DNA of 64,000 bases from Verrucomicrobiaceae bacterium (GCA_027484445.1 JAIXSY010000051.1:1-64000), one strand, 5' to 3'; counted from the first letter of the stretch, positions 9,309 to 17,957 are shown. Numbers and translations: made by a program. The notes: a model not told the origin generated them from the sequence alone.

Positions 9309-11315
9309 ATGTTTCTCCGTCGCTTCGCCCTGCTCTTTTTCCTGTCACTCAGCTCCGCACCCGCGGCCGTGACTCTCCCCTCGATCTTCACCGACCACAT
9401 GGTGCTCCAGCGGGACAAAGCCGTGCCCGTCTGGGGCAAGGCCGCGCCGGGTGAGGAGGTCACCGTCGAGTTCGCGGGGCAAAAGAAGACCGCGAAGGCC
9501 GATGCGGCCGGCAAATGGATGGTGAAGCTCGATCCCATGCCCGCAAGTGCCGAGCCACGCGATCTCGTCATCTCCTCAAATCATAAGTCACAAATCAGCA
9601 ATCATAAATGCACGGACGTGCTTGTCGGCGAGGTGTGGCTCGCCTCCGGCCAATCCAACATGGAGTGGGAAATGCAGATGAAGCCCGACTCGAAGGCCGA
9701 CATCCCGAACACCACGCATCCGAACCTCCGCCTCATCGAGGTGCCAAAGACGACCGCGCTCACGCCGCAGGACGATGTGCCCGCGAAATGGGCCCGCAGC
9801 TCGCCGGAGAGCGCCGCCACGTTTTCCGCTGTCGGTTACTACTTCGGCCTGAAGCTGCACGAGGAGCTCAAAGTGCCCGTCGGCATCATCCAGAGCGCCT
9901 GGGGCGGCACGCGCATCGAGCCGTGGACGAGCCTCGAGGGCTTTGACGCCGTGCCGGAGCTGAAGGACTTCGTCGCTGATGTGCGCTCGAAACTTCCCGG
10001 CAGCGACGCCTACCGCACCGCGCATGAAAAGCACCTCGTCGCCGTCACGCAGTGGCAGCAGGCCGTGAAGACCGCCTTGGAGAAAAAACAGCCCGTACCC
10101 GCCATCCCCGGCCAGCCCGCCACGCTCGACGCCGGTGCTGGCACGCCCACCGCGCTCTACAATGCCATGATCCATCCGCTCGTGCCCTTCGCCATGCGCG
10201 GCGCCATCTGGTATCAGGGCGAGTCAAACCACACCGAAGGCTTCGTTTACACCGACAAGAAAAAAGCCCTGCTCGCCTCCTGGCGCAGCGTGTTTCAGCA
10301 GCCTGAGCTGCCCTTCTACTTCGTGCAAATCGCTCCCTTCCAATACGGCACCGAGGACGTCGAGATCCTGCCGCAGTTCTGGCAGGCACAAACCAAATGC
10401 CTCGACATCCCGCACACTGGCATGGCCGTCATCACCGACATCGGCGAGGTGCCAGACATCCATCCCGCGAAGAAAAAAGAAGTCGCCCGCCGCCTCTCGC
10501 TCTGGGCCATGGCAAAGACCTACGGCAAGACCGACATCGACCCCAGCGGCCCGCTTTATGCCAGCCATGCCATCGAAGGTGCCGCCATCCGCGTGAAGTT
10601 CGCCCACGCCGCCAGCGGACTCGCGTCACGCGATGGCAAAGCGCTCACGCATTTCGAGATCGCCGGCCGCGATGGCCTCTTCCAGCCTGCTGAGGCTCAG
10701 ATCGAGGGCGACAGCGTCGTTTTGACCTCCGCCAAGGTCCCGCAGCCGCGTCGTGCGCGTTTCGCCTGGAGCAAGCTCGCCATCCCGAACCTCATGGACA
10801 AGGACGGCCTGCCCGCCACCGCCTTCCACACCCACTGGCCCGTCGATCCCGATCTCGGCGACAACTTCGCCAAAGGCTGCGCCTGGACCAGCAGCGACCA
10901 AAACACCTACGGCTGGGACACCGGCCTCACCGACGGCTCGTGGGCCTCCTTCGCGCCAAACTGCTACGCCACCAGCAATACCGACCAGTTCCCCAAACAC
11001 GTCACCATCGACCTCAAGCAACCGCGCACGCTAAATTTGATCCTCGTCGGTGCCCCCGAGATCGGCTCCACCAAAACCGTCGCCATCTCCGTCAGCACCG
11101 ATGGCCAAACCTTCCGCGAAGTCGGCCAACACGTCTTCCCCCTCGCCAAAGCCACCCGCGCCTCCATCACCTTCCCCGACACCGAGGCCAAATTCATCCG
11201 CCTCACCTACCTCGACCACCACGCCCAGCAGGCGGGCAACTTTCCCAACACCTTTGCCTTCACGACTGAGGTGGAGGCGTATCGGAGACATGCTTCCCGA
11301 AGCCCAAACCGATAG
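9309..11315 (+). CDS. Secreted sialate O-acetylesterase (SGNH/SASA family)
   Basis: A protein of 668 residues with a signal peptide (MFLRRFALLFFLSLSSAPAA). An N-terminal beta-sandwich (IFTDHMVLQRDKAVPVWGKA) precedes the esterase domain. The nucleophile is Ser116 in ASGQSNM, and Asp383/His385 lie in VPDIHP as the other catalytic residues; WYQGESNH is the oxyanion-loop motif. A C-terminal discoidin-like beta-domain follows (about 515-660). Such enzymes remove acetyl groups from sialic acids or from acetylated plant and algal polysaccharides. An AT-rich repeat is inserted in frame at residues 90-101 (9577-9610). The stop codon TAG lies inside the palindromic repeat at 11312, so the last residues may be recently altered. 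Confidence 0.9.
   Translation: MFLRRFALLFFLSLSSAPAAVTLPSIFTDHMVLQRDKAVPVWGKAAPGEEVTVEFAGQKKTAKADAAGKWMVKLDPMPASAEPRDLVISSNHKSQISNHKCTDVLVGEVWLASGQSNMEWEMQMKPDSKADIPNTTHPNLRLIEVPKTTALTPQDDVPAKWARSSPESAATFSAVGYYFGLKLHEELKVPVGIIQSAWGGTRIEPWTSLEGFDAVPELKDFVADVRSKLPGSDAYRTAHEKHLVAVTQWQQAVKTALEKKQPVPAIPGQPATLDAGAGTPTALYNAMIHPLVPFAMRGAIWYQGESNHTEGFVYTDKKKALLASWRSVFQQPELPFYFVQIAPFQYGTEDVEILPQFWQAQTKCLDIPHTGMAVITDIGEVPDIHPAKKKEVARRLSLWAMAKTYGKTDIDPSGPLYASHAIEGAAIRVKFAHAASGLASRDGKALTHFEIAGRDGLFQPAEAQIEGDSVVLTSAKVPQPRRARFAWSKLAIPNLMDKDGLPATAFHTHWPVDPDLGDNFAKGCAWTSSDQNTYGWDTGLTDGSWASFAPNCYATSNTDQFPKHVTIDLKQPRTLNLILVGAPEIGSTKTVAISVSTDGQTFREVGQHVFPLAKATRASITFPDTEAKFIRLTYLDHHAQQAGNFPNTFAFTTEVEAYRRHASRSPNR
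9577..9610 (+). repeat. In-frame AT-rich short direct repeat
   Basis: Two copies of AATCATAA (9579-9586 and 9600-9607) flank CACAAATCAGC inside a strongly GC-rich gene. The stretch encodes SNHKSQISNHK between the N-terminal beta-sandwich and the catalytic domain of the esterase. The abrupt base-composition change and frame preservation point to insertion of a small repeat. Confidence 0.55.
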
Positions 11316-11377
11316 GCAGGAGAATGGGGGCAGAAGAATTCAGCGATCCATTCTTTTGCCCCCATTCTTCTGCCTAT
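11312..11377 (+). repeat. Palindromic element (ATAGGCAG family), copy 1
   Basis: A near-perfect hairpin of 66 bases. The left arm ATAGGCAGGAGAATGGGGGC continues to GAAGAAT, the loop is TCAGCGATCC, and the right arm mirrors it to CTGCCTAT. It contains the stop codon of the esterase gene and could act as a transcription terminator or mRNA-stabilising hairpin. A second copy, split by an insert, lies at 24184-24304. Confidence 0.8.
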
Positions 11378-11492
11378 TGATCCGGGCCATTTTCACCAAA
11401 CGTGATGCTTTGCAGTCTGGACAAAGGAAGCCCAGAGGTGAGCGCAGCATATCCAGTCAGCGTTCGTCTGAATCTTCGGAAACCGGAATGAC

Positions 11493-11563
11493 CTCACGCA
11501 AAGCCGCCAAGGCGCAAAGTTCAGAGGTTTGGGGACCTGGGCGGCTTTGCGCCTTGGCGTGAG
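11493..11563 (+). repeat. Palindromic element (CGCAAAG words)
   Basis: The left arm CTCACGCAAAGCCGCCAAGG leads into CGCAAAG, and the right arm GGCGGCTTTGCGCCTTGG ends in CGTGAG. The arms are built from short words CGCAAAG/GCCAAGG in shuffled order. It is an intergenic hairpin between the esterase gene and the DUF808 relic. Confidence 0.7.
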
Positions 11564-11574
11564 ACTTCTTCTCC

Positions 11575-11830
11575 TCACCCCTTCTTCGCCCGAAACCCTG
11601 CCCCAAGCGGCTGCAGCACGTGATTCACGAGCGGATCGACCACGGCACCGGCGATCAGACCGAGCACCGCAGCGATGCCAGCCTAGCCCAGCCAAGCGAG
11701 CAGGCCATGCAGCGAGGGCAGCAGCGCTGCGAAGGCCTCCGCAGCGTGATGCACGGCTTGGCTTCTTCAGGGCAGGGGGTGATGAACACTGCCCTAGCCA
11801 TTGGCTTCCATTCCAGCGGCATGCCACCCA
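11575..11830 (-). pseudogene. Relic of the C-terminal end of a DUF808 membrane protein
   Basis: Read on the minus strand, the frame ending at TGA (11575-11577) gives QAVHHAAEAFAALLPSLHG, then LLAWLG, an in-frame TAG, and AGIAAVLGLIAGAVVDPLV ending in a basic tail. This matches the last two segments of DUF808 inner-membrane proteins, where an HDAAEA-like motif precedes a final glycine-rich helix. Two more stops occur upstream in the same frame, and the rest of the gene is missing. It is flanked by palindromic elements. The match is from recollection of the family, not from an alignment. Confidence 0.5.
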
Positions 11831-12240
11831 CAAGGGCTGCTGCTTGACGACGTGGGCCGAAACCGCCGCTGCTCCGCCCACCAATCTCCGGATAAAAAGG
11901 CCAATCCAACCACCTGGGTGTGCTACGGCTGAAGACCGGGGAACTGTTTGAAAAGCGACCGCCAAAATGGCGGATATTGAGTTAAACTCCTAGGTGTGTG
12001 TCGCGAATTGGGTCAAGTCTGCGGCCTGGAGTGGGTCGGGCCTGCGCGGCATTCGATGTGCAAAGTGGGCCTTGGCGTGGATGGGTGAAACAGGCCTGCT
12101 GATTGACGGCTTGCTCTGTGGGATCGTGCTTCCACAGGCTTCCATAGCTTGCGATGCCGCCCGAAAAGGCTGCGAAAGGAGGATGATTCTGCGGAAGTTC
12201 CAGCGTTTCATCTGGCCCCTGTTTCCCTTTTTCCACCTTT
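11831..12240. other. Intergenic stretch without recognisable gene
   Basis: About 400 bases between the DUF808 relic and dehydrogenase 2. Short open frames exist on both strands but none has a recognisable protein, a convincing start or consistent codon use. The last ~60 bases before 12241 presumably contain the leader of the dehydrogenase gene. Confidence 0.5.
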
Positions 12241-15200
12241 ATGGCCAGTTTTGCCCGTTCTTGTTTTGCTGTCTTGCTGCTGACCTGCCGCGTCATCGCG
12301 GCTGAACCCTTCCCCACACCTTTCAACACGGAAAAAGGCGGGCCCATGTCCGCCGAGGAAGCTGCGGCCACGATGGAACTTCCTCCCGGCTTCAAATGCC
12401 AGGTCTTCGCGGCGGAGCCGGATGTGCAGCAGCCCATCGCCATGGCTTGGGATGCGAAGGGGCGGCTCTGGGTGGCGGAAAACTACACCTATGCGGAAAA
12501 CCCCGCGCGCTGGGACACGAAGCTGCGGGATCGGATCATCATCCTCGAAGACAAAGATGGCGACGGGAAGCACGACGGGCGGAAGGTCTTCTGGGATCAG
12601 GGCAGCTACCTCACCAGCGTCGAGATCGGCTACGGCGGCGCGTGGATTTTAAACAACGGCACCCTCAGCTTCATCGCCGATAAAAACGGCGACGACGTGC
12701 CCGATGGCGAGCCCGAAGTGCTGCTCGATGGCTTCAACACCAAGACCATCGGCCACAACATCGTCAATGGCCTGCGCTGGGGCCCCGATGGCTGGCTCTA
12801 TGGCCGCCACGGCATCACCGATACCTCCGCCGTCGGCGCACCCGGCACGCCTGCGGACAAACGCCTCAAATTCAACTGCGCCATCTGGCGCTACCACCCC
12901 ACGCGCAAGGTCGTCGAAGCCGTCGCCCATGGCGGCACGAACTCCTGGGGACATGATTGGAATGCCGAGGGCGAGCTGTTCATGATCAACACCGTCATCG
13001 GCCACCTCTGGCACGTCATCCCTGGTGCGTATTACCGCCGCATGTTCGGCACCCATCTGAACCCCTATGTGTATGAGGTCATCGAGCAGACCGCCGACCA
13101 CTTCCATTGGGACACCGGCTCCGAGAAATGGAGCGACATCCGCACCGGCATCAGCAACAAAACCCTCGAACTCGGCGGCGGTCATGCCCACGTCGGCATG
13201 TTGATCTATCAGGGCGGCACCTGGCCCAAGGAATACCACGGCGCCATGCTCACCTGCAACCTGCACGGCAACCGCATCAACATGGACAAGCTCGTCCGCG
13301 AAGGCTGCGGCTACACCGGCAAACACGCGCCCGACTTCATGAAGGCCAAAGACAAATGGTTCCGCGGCATCGACCTCCTCACCGGCCCCGACGGCAACGT
13401 CTTCGTCGCCGACTGGTCCGACACCGGCGAATGCCACGACAACGACGGCGTGCATCGAACGAGCGGACGCATTTACAAGATCGTATATGGAGAGACGACG
13501 AAGGCGGAGCCGATCAATGTGGCAGCGATGAAGGATGAGGAGCTGGTGAAGCTGCTGGATAATCCGAACAACTGGTGGAGTCGGACTGCGGCACGTCAGA
13601 TCTCAGAGCGTCCAATGCAAGCTGATCTCAATGCGATAGCAGACCTGCAAACTTCATTCATGAACCTTATCGAGAAGTCTGAAGCAAAGGCATCAATGAT
13701 CGTCGGCGCACTTCATGGGCGCAGTGCTCTTGCCAGCAGACCTCTTGAATTTCCCCTCCAATTGCCAAGCGGCAAGATAACGGAACCAGCCTCACTACAG
13801 TTATTACTCGATGGCAGTTATGAGTCTGACATTCAGAAGCTTCTGCAGGAAAAAGGTGATAGTTTTGTCGGTAAGGTGATGGATGACCTGCTAGGCCCCA
13901 ATCTGACCAAGGCCTCTGCTGTGCAGGATTTAATCCAGAAACTAGTAACAGCTAACCCCTCCGGCCTCGTCCGCCTCCACCTCGCCTCCGCTTTGCAGCG
14001 GCTGCCGCTCGAAGCCCGCTGGCCCATCGCCACGGCGTTGGCGCAGCATGAGGAAGACGCGAATGACCGGCAGCAGCCGCTCATGATCTGGTATGGCATC
14101 GAGCCCGCCGTCGCGGCGGACCCGATGAAGGGCGTGGAGTTCATCGCCAGCGCGAAGATCCCCACCGTGCGCCGACTGGTCGCCCGTCGCATTGCTGAGG
14201 ACATCGAGAAGCAGCCCGCCGCCGTCGATGCGCTCGTAGCCTTGATGACGAAGGAAGCCGCTGTCCGCGGAGACATCCTCGCCGGCATGGCCGCTGGCTT
14301 GGACGGCTTCAGCACCGCGAAGAAGCCGAAGGGCTGGGATGAGTTCGCGAGTAACACGAATCTCCAGATTCGTGACTCTTCGAAGCTCGAAGATACCCAC
14401 AAACCCGAATCTGGAGATTCGGGCTACATTCAAACCCTCTCCCTCGTCTTCGGCAGCGGACGCGCCTCCGAGGAACTCATCGCCATCGTCAAAAACACCG
14501 AGGGCGATGCCAACGCACGCCGCAACGCCTTCACCGGCCTCACCCGCAGCGCCAAGCCCGAGCTTCTCCCCATCGTGCGCAGTTTGATCAATGACAAAGT
14601 CCTCGGCACCGCCGCGCGCAGTGCGCTCGCCGCTTACGATGACCGGAACATCCCAAAAGCCCTGCTCAACCCCTGGCCCGGTCGCAGTGAAGAGCAGCAG
14701 GCGGCCACCGTCGCCACGCTCGTCACGCGCCCCGCTTATGCCCATGCCTTGCTCGATGCAGTGAAGTCCGGCCAAGTGCCCGTGGCCGTCATCACGCCGT
14801 ATCAGGCCCGCGCCATCCGCAGCCTGAACGACGCCGACCTCACCACCAAGCTCACGGTGGTCTGGGGCGAGCTGCGCGACACGCCTGAGGCCAAAAAAGC
14901 CGAACTCGCCGATTGGACCAAGAAGCTCACCCCCGAGCGCCTCGCCAAAGGCGAAGCCACGAAGGGCAAAGTGCTCTTCACCTCCGTCTGCGCCGCCTGC
15001 CACAAACTCTACGGCGAAGGCGGCATGATCGGCCCCGACCTCACGGGCGGCGACCGCCACAAGCTCACCTACCTGCTCGAAAACATCATCGACCCCAGTG
15101 CCATCGTCCCTGCCGACTACCGCATGAGCGTCTTCAAGCTCAAAGACGGCCGCACCCTCACCGGTGTCATCCCCGCCCAAACCGAGCGCTCCCTCACCAT

Positions 15201-15360
15201 CCAGACCCCGGCGGAAAAGCTCACCCTCGAGAAATCCCAGATCACCGAGCAGCAGCAGCTCCCCATGTCACTGATGCCCGAAGGCCTGCTTACGGCTCTC
15301 GGAGAGGAAAACGTGGTGCATCTCTTCCGCTACCTGATGGGCACAAGCCCCGTGAAGTGA
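12241..15360 (+). CDS. PVC-type dehydrogenase with HEAT repeats and cytochrome c domain (copy 2)
   Basis: A secreted protein of 1039 residues. A signal peptide (MASFARSCFAVLLLTCRVIA) precedes a propeller of the membrane-bound-dehydrogenase type (VAENYTYAENP, LEDKDGDGKHDG, TGPDGNVFVADWSDTGECH). A helical HEAT-like region covers about 430-880, then a heme c domain with CAACH at 917-921 and the usual C-terminal GGDRHKLTYLLENIIDPSA module. Unlike copy 1 it ends right after this module. The family is thought to oxidise sugars in the periplasm and pass electrons to the heme. Three hairpins are inserted in frame at residues 705-728. Between about 13480 and 13960 codon use shifts towards lower GC. 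Confidence 0.92.
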   Translation: MASFARSCFAVLLLTCRVIAAEPFPTPFNTEKGGPMSAEEAAATMELPPGFKCQVFAAEPDVQQPIAMAWDAKGRLWVAENYTYAENPARWDTKLRDRIIILEDKDGDGKHDGRKVFWDQGSYLTSVEIGYGGAWILNNGTLSFIADKNGDDVPDGEPEVLLDGFNTKTIGHNIVNGLRWGPDGWLYGRHGITDTSAVGAPGTPADKRLKFNCAIWRYHPTRKVVEAVAHGGTNSWGHDWNAEGELFMINTVIGHLWHVIPGAYYRRMFGTHLNPYVYEVIEQTADHFHWDTGSEKWSDIRTGISNKTLELGGGHAHVGMLIYQGGTWPKEYHGAMLTCNLHGNRINMDKLVREGCGYTGKHAPDFMKAKDKWFRGIDLLTGPDGNVFVADWSDTGECHDNDGVHRTSGRIYKIVYGETTKAEPINVAAMKDEELVKLLDNPNNWWSRTAARQISERPMQADLNAIADLQTSFMNLIEKSEAKASMIVGALHGRSALASRPLEFPLQLPSGKITEPASLQLLLDGSYESDIQKLLQEKGDSFVGKVMDDLLGPNLTKASAVQDLIQKLVTANPSGLVRLHLASALQRLPLEARWPIATALAQHEEDANDRQQPLMIWYGIEPAVAADPMKGVEFIASAKIPTVRRLVARRIAEDIEKQPAAVDALVALMTKEAAVRGDILAGMAAGLDGFSTAKKPKGWDEFASNTNLQIRDSSKLEDTHKPESGDSGYIQTLSLVFGSGRASEELIAIVKNTEGDANARRNAFTGLTRSAKPELLPIVRSLINDKVLGTAARSALAAYDDRNIPKALLNPWPGRSEEQQAATVATLVTRPAYAHALLDAVKSGQVPVAVITPYQARAIRSLNDADLTTKLTVVWGELRDTPEAKKAELADWTKKLTPERLAKGEATKGKVLFTSVCAACHKLYGEGGMIGPDLTGGDRHKLTYLLENIIDPSAIVPADYRMSVFKLKDGRTLTGVIPAQTERSLTIQTPAEKLTLEKSQITEQQQLPMSLMPEGLLTALGEENVVHLFRYLMGTSPVK
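14355..14423 (+). repeat. Triple-hairpin element inserted in frame in dehydrogenase 2
   Basis: Three perfect inverted repeats in a row. CACGAATCT/AGATTCGTG has a CC loop (14355-14374), TCTTCGA/TCGAAGA an AGC loop (14377-14393), and CCCGAATCT/AGATTCGGG a GG loop (14404-14423). The outer two are near reverse complements of each other. The insert keeps the reading frame and encodes a polar linker (TNLQIRDSSKLED, then THKPESGDSG). Confidence 0.85.
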
Positions 15361-15581
15361 TCGCGGCGTGCGACCGAGGCATCGTTTCATCCAAGCCAAA
15401 CCCTTCAGAGTTCTCCAAGCGGGTCTGACAGGTAGGCGAGCGCACGGACATTGTGGTTTCGGACTGCACTCACGAGCCAACCCCAAGGCATTCAGAAATT
15501 GAGCTAGGCGAGCAACCAAAATGTTGAATGATTTAGGTTTGACGCTGATACAATCATCTCGGTATCTTTTCTGAACTCCCG

Positions 15582-16511
15582 ATGAATAAACCCAAGCTTC
15601 CCTGCTCTGTCCTGAAGGCTCTCTTTGGCATTCTGTTCATGACCTCCCTTCTTTCGGCCTACGGCCAAGAGACTACATCGGCTCCACCGCCCGATGCTGA
15701 TCGCGAAGCCCGCATGAAGGCGATGATCGACAAGATCGAAACCTTGGGGTGGACTCGATCCGGGCAGGTGCCGCTTGGCAACATGGCGCAGGTCACCATT
15801 CCTCAGGGCTGGCGCTTCACCGGGCCCCAAGGCACGCGCGATTTGCTGAAGCTGTTCGACAACATGCCAGGCACGCGTGAGCTCGGCATGCTGACCACAG
15901 AAGGGCTTGGCCCTTGGGTGATTTTCGAGTTCGATGACTGCGGCTACGTGAAAGATGATGAAAAGGACAGCCTGGACGCTGATGCGCTGCTGAAATCCCA
16001 CCAGGAAGGCCAGGAAGCCGCGAACGAAGAGCGCAAAAACTTAGGCATGGGCGCTCTGCATGTGGTCGGCTGGGCTGTGCCACCGCGCTTCAACGATCAA
16101 ACCAAAAACCTCGAGTGGGCGCTGCGCATCGCTGATGAGGACGGTGACGAAACGATCAACTACAACACTCGCTTGCTCGGACGACATGGCGTCATGGAGG
16201 TGGAGCTGGTCTGCGATCCTTCCGAAATGCAGTCCCTGATGCCGCAGTATCAGGCGATCATGAACGCCTTTCAATACACCCAGGGCAACAGCTACGCTGA
16301 ATACCGTGCGGGTGACAAAATGGCGGAGTATGGCCTCACCGCGTTGATCGCTGGCGGCGGCGCGGTGGCAGCGGCCAAGATGGGGCTGTTCGCCAAGCTG
16401 GGCGGTCTTTTTGCCAAGCTGGGCAAAGGCGCGATTGTGCTTGTCGTGGCTGCTTTGGCCGGCCTGAAATCGCTCTTCGGCAAGCTTTTCGGACGCCGGG
16501 AACAGATCTAA
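15582..16511 (+). CDS. DUF2167 membrane-associated protein
   Basis: A protein of 309 residues with an N-terminal signal peptide ending near AYGQ. A soluble DUF2167 domain follows (VTIPQGWRFTGPQGTRDLL, FEFDDCGYVKDDEKD, LEWALRIADEDGDETINYNT). The C-terminus is hydrophobic and Gly/Ala-rich (YGLTALIAGGGAVAAAKMG, then LVVAALAGLKSLFGKLF). DUF2167 proteins are widespread and uncharacterised; they are predicted to be anchored in the membrane with the domain outside the cytoplasm. The next gene starts 12 bases later, so the two are probably co-transcribed. TACAAT at 15549-15554 is a possible -10 box, but its best -35 candidate has a 19-base spacer. Confidence 0.85.
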   Translation: MNKPKLPCSVLKALFGILFMTSLLSAYGQETTSAPPPDADREARMKAMIDKIETLGWTRSGQVPLGNMAQVTIPQGWRFTGPQGTRDLLKLFDNMPGTRELGMLTTEGLGPWVIFEFDDCGYVKDDEKDSLDADALLKSHQEGQEAANEERKNLGMGALHVVGWAVPPRFNDQTKNLEWALRIADEDGDETINYNTRLLGRHGVMEVELVCDPSEMQSLMPQYQAIMNAFQYTQGNSYAEYRAGDKMAEYGLTALIAGGGAVAAAKMGLFAKLGGLFAKLGKGAIVLVVAALAGLKSLFGKLFGRREQI

Positions 16512-16523
16512 AGTTCACGCTGC

Positions 16524-17621
16524 ATGACAGACGGTCAGCAGCTTTTCCTGCTCTTTACTTTGCTCTACCTCGTGGAGAGCCTGCGGCTCGTGCCACCGGG
16601 GACTTGGCTGCTGAAAAGATCACGCTCGGGCAAGGTGCGCCTGAGCCAGGCCTTTCAGGGACTCGACCTCGGCGGTCGCCGTCTTGTCTTGCTGCCCCTG
16701 CTGCCACCCGTGCCCTGCTCGGGTTGGCTCAGCCCCTGGCAGCTCGTGCCCAGCGAGGCAGGGCTGGAGGTGCTGGCCCCGACAGGCCCTGTCGAAGCTC
16801 TGCTCCCTTGGGACAAGCTGAGGCCAGTGGCCGAGGCGACCACCCTGCGATTGGGCGATGGCGTGACCCTACGCTGCCCACACGCGCTTTTGGCTCAGGC
16901 CTGGGCGGATCGAGTCAAGCGCTGGGCTGCCATGGAGACCACCACGGCGCGCGAGCGTGACTTCATGCGACTGGCAGATGACAGCCTCTCGACCCCAGCC
17001 TTGCAGGCAGCGCTCGACACTCAGGCCAAGGCCACGGCATGGCTTCGCGTCGGGTCGGCGGGGATCCTCGTGCTGTGCTTCGGACTCTTGCCATGGATTT
17101 ATCGTTGGTTCGGCGAAAGCCTGGAGGTCATGATCGCCGCTGCGACAATGCTGGTCATGATGAGCGTGCAGGCCGTGATCTTTCTGCGTGCCTCAGGAAA
17201 ACGACCGCGCACAGCGAAACCAGCCCACGCCGAGACGCGCATTCCTTACCGATTCTGGAAGGCGCTGGCGATGGCCCTGCTGCCCCAGTTTGCCATTCGG
17301 GCAGCAGATCACTTTCACGATGCCCATCCCCTTCAGGCGCATCCTTTGGCCGCGCTGCCGCTGCTGACAGAGCAGGATCGCATCCCCCTGGCACGAAGCT
17401 TTTGGCGAGAACTCCAGCGCAGCACAGCCACGAGTGCGCCGCTGCAAAGGGCAGTGCTGGACCGCTTTTTCCAGGCCCACGGACTGACCGAGGCCCAACT
17501 GGAAGAAATCCCGCCCCAGCAGACCGGTGCGGTCGCTTACTGTCCACGCTGCCTCGCCCAATTCCGCGAAAGCGCCATGCGCTGCCAAGACTGCGGCGGG
17601 CTGGAACTGCGACGCTTTTGA
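16524..17621 (+). CDS. Membrane protein with C-terminal zinc ribbon, function unknown
   Basis: A protein of 365 residues. The N-terminal half is a beta-rich cytoplasmic-looking domain with a short hydrophobic start (QQLFLLFTLLYLVESLRLV). Two transmembrane segments lie in the middle (about 175-195 and 205-222: GILVLCFGLLPWIYRWFG and MIAAATMLVMMSVQAVIFL). A helical region follows, then a terminal zinc ribbon with CPRC and CQDC near residues 340-360. I do not recognise a family. It follows the DUF2167 gene by 12 bases, suggesting a joint envelope role. Its stop abuts the stop of the convergent gene at 17622. Confidence 0.75.
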   Translation: MTDGQQLFLLFTLLYLVESLRLVPPGTWLLKRSRSGKVRLSQAFQGLDLGGRRLVLLPLLPPVPCSGWLSPWQLVPSEAGLEVLAPTGPVEALLPWDKLRPVAEATTLRLGDGVTLRCPHALLAQAWADRVKRWAAMETTTARERDFMRLADDSLSTPALQAALDTQAKATAWLRVGSAGILVLCFGLLPWIYRWFGESLEVMIAAATMLVMMSVQAVIFLRASGKRPRTAKPAHAETRIPYRFWKALAMALLPQFAIRAADHFHDAHPLQAHPLAALPLLTEQDRIPLARSFWRELQRSTATSAPLQRAVLDRFFQAHGLTEAQLEEIPPQQTGAVAYCPRCLAQFRESAMRCQDCGGLELRRF

Positions 17622-17957
17622 TCAGACCAGTCGGCGTGCATTGCGCAGTCCATCGGCCGTGACCACGGCCTGGTGCCGCGCTGCGACCAAAAAGTCCACG
17701 TGGTTCTGCCACTGCATGGGCCTCAGTGAGGCCATGCCTAGCCTCCGCATTCGATAGCCCAGGTCGGCGATCTCCCAGCCGAACTCGCTGCTGCGGTTCC
17801 GATACTCCTGGCGATGCAGCCAGGCCCCGTGCTCGTCTTTGCGCCACACGGCCGGATCATTCCCCGGCACGACCTGCGCCAGCTGCCACACCTGCTCCAC
17901 GACCTCACGTGGGTAGGGACAGCTGTCCTCGGTGACTTCCGTGATGGCTTCGGGCAT
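17622..17957 (-). CDS. Small HNH-like protein lacking the catalytic histidine motif
   Basis: A protein of 111 residues. YPREVVEQVWQLAQVVPGND, then AVWRKDEHGAWLHRQEYRNR and SSEFGWEI, strongly recall small HNH-nuclease-like proteins in which GWEIDHI is followed by a loop and LxPLxWxxN. Here GWEI is followed by ADLGYRMRRLG, so the Asp-His pair is gone, while SLRPMQWQNHVDFL is kept. It could therefore be a non-catalytic DNA- or protein-binding relative. The start at 17957 leaves about 180 bases to the divergent ileS. A much longer open frame on this strand, up to 18908, only shadows ileS. Confidence 0.7.
   Translation of the reverse strand: MPEAITEVTEDSCPYPREVVEQVWQLAQVVPGNDPAVWRKDEHGAWLHRQEYRNRSSEFGWEIADLGYRMRRLGMASLRPMQWQNHVDFLVAARHQAVVTADGLRNARRLV

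Noticed and set aside
13942..15180. Minus-strand frame of 412 codons opposite dehydrogenase 2
   Set aside because: A shadow frame with repetitive Gly/Asp/Ala sequence; the plus strand encodes a clear family protein.
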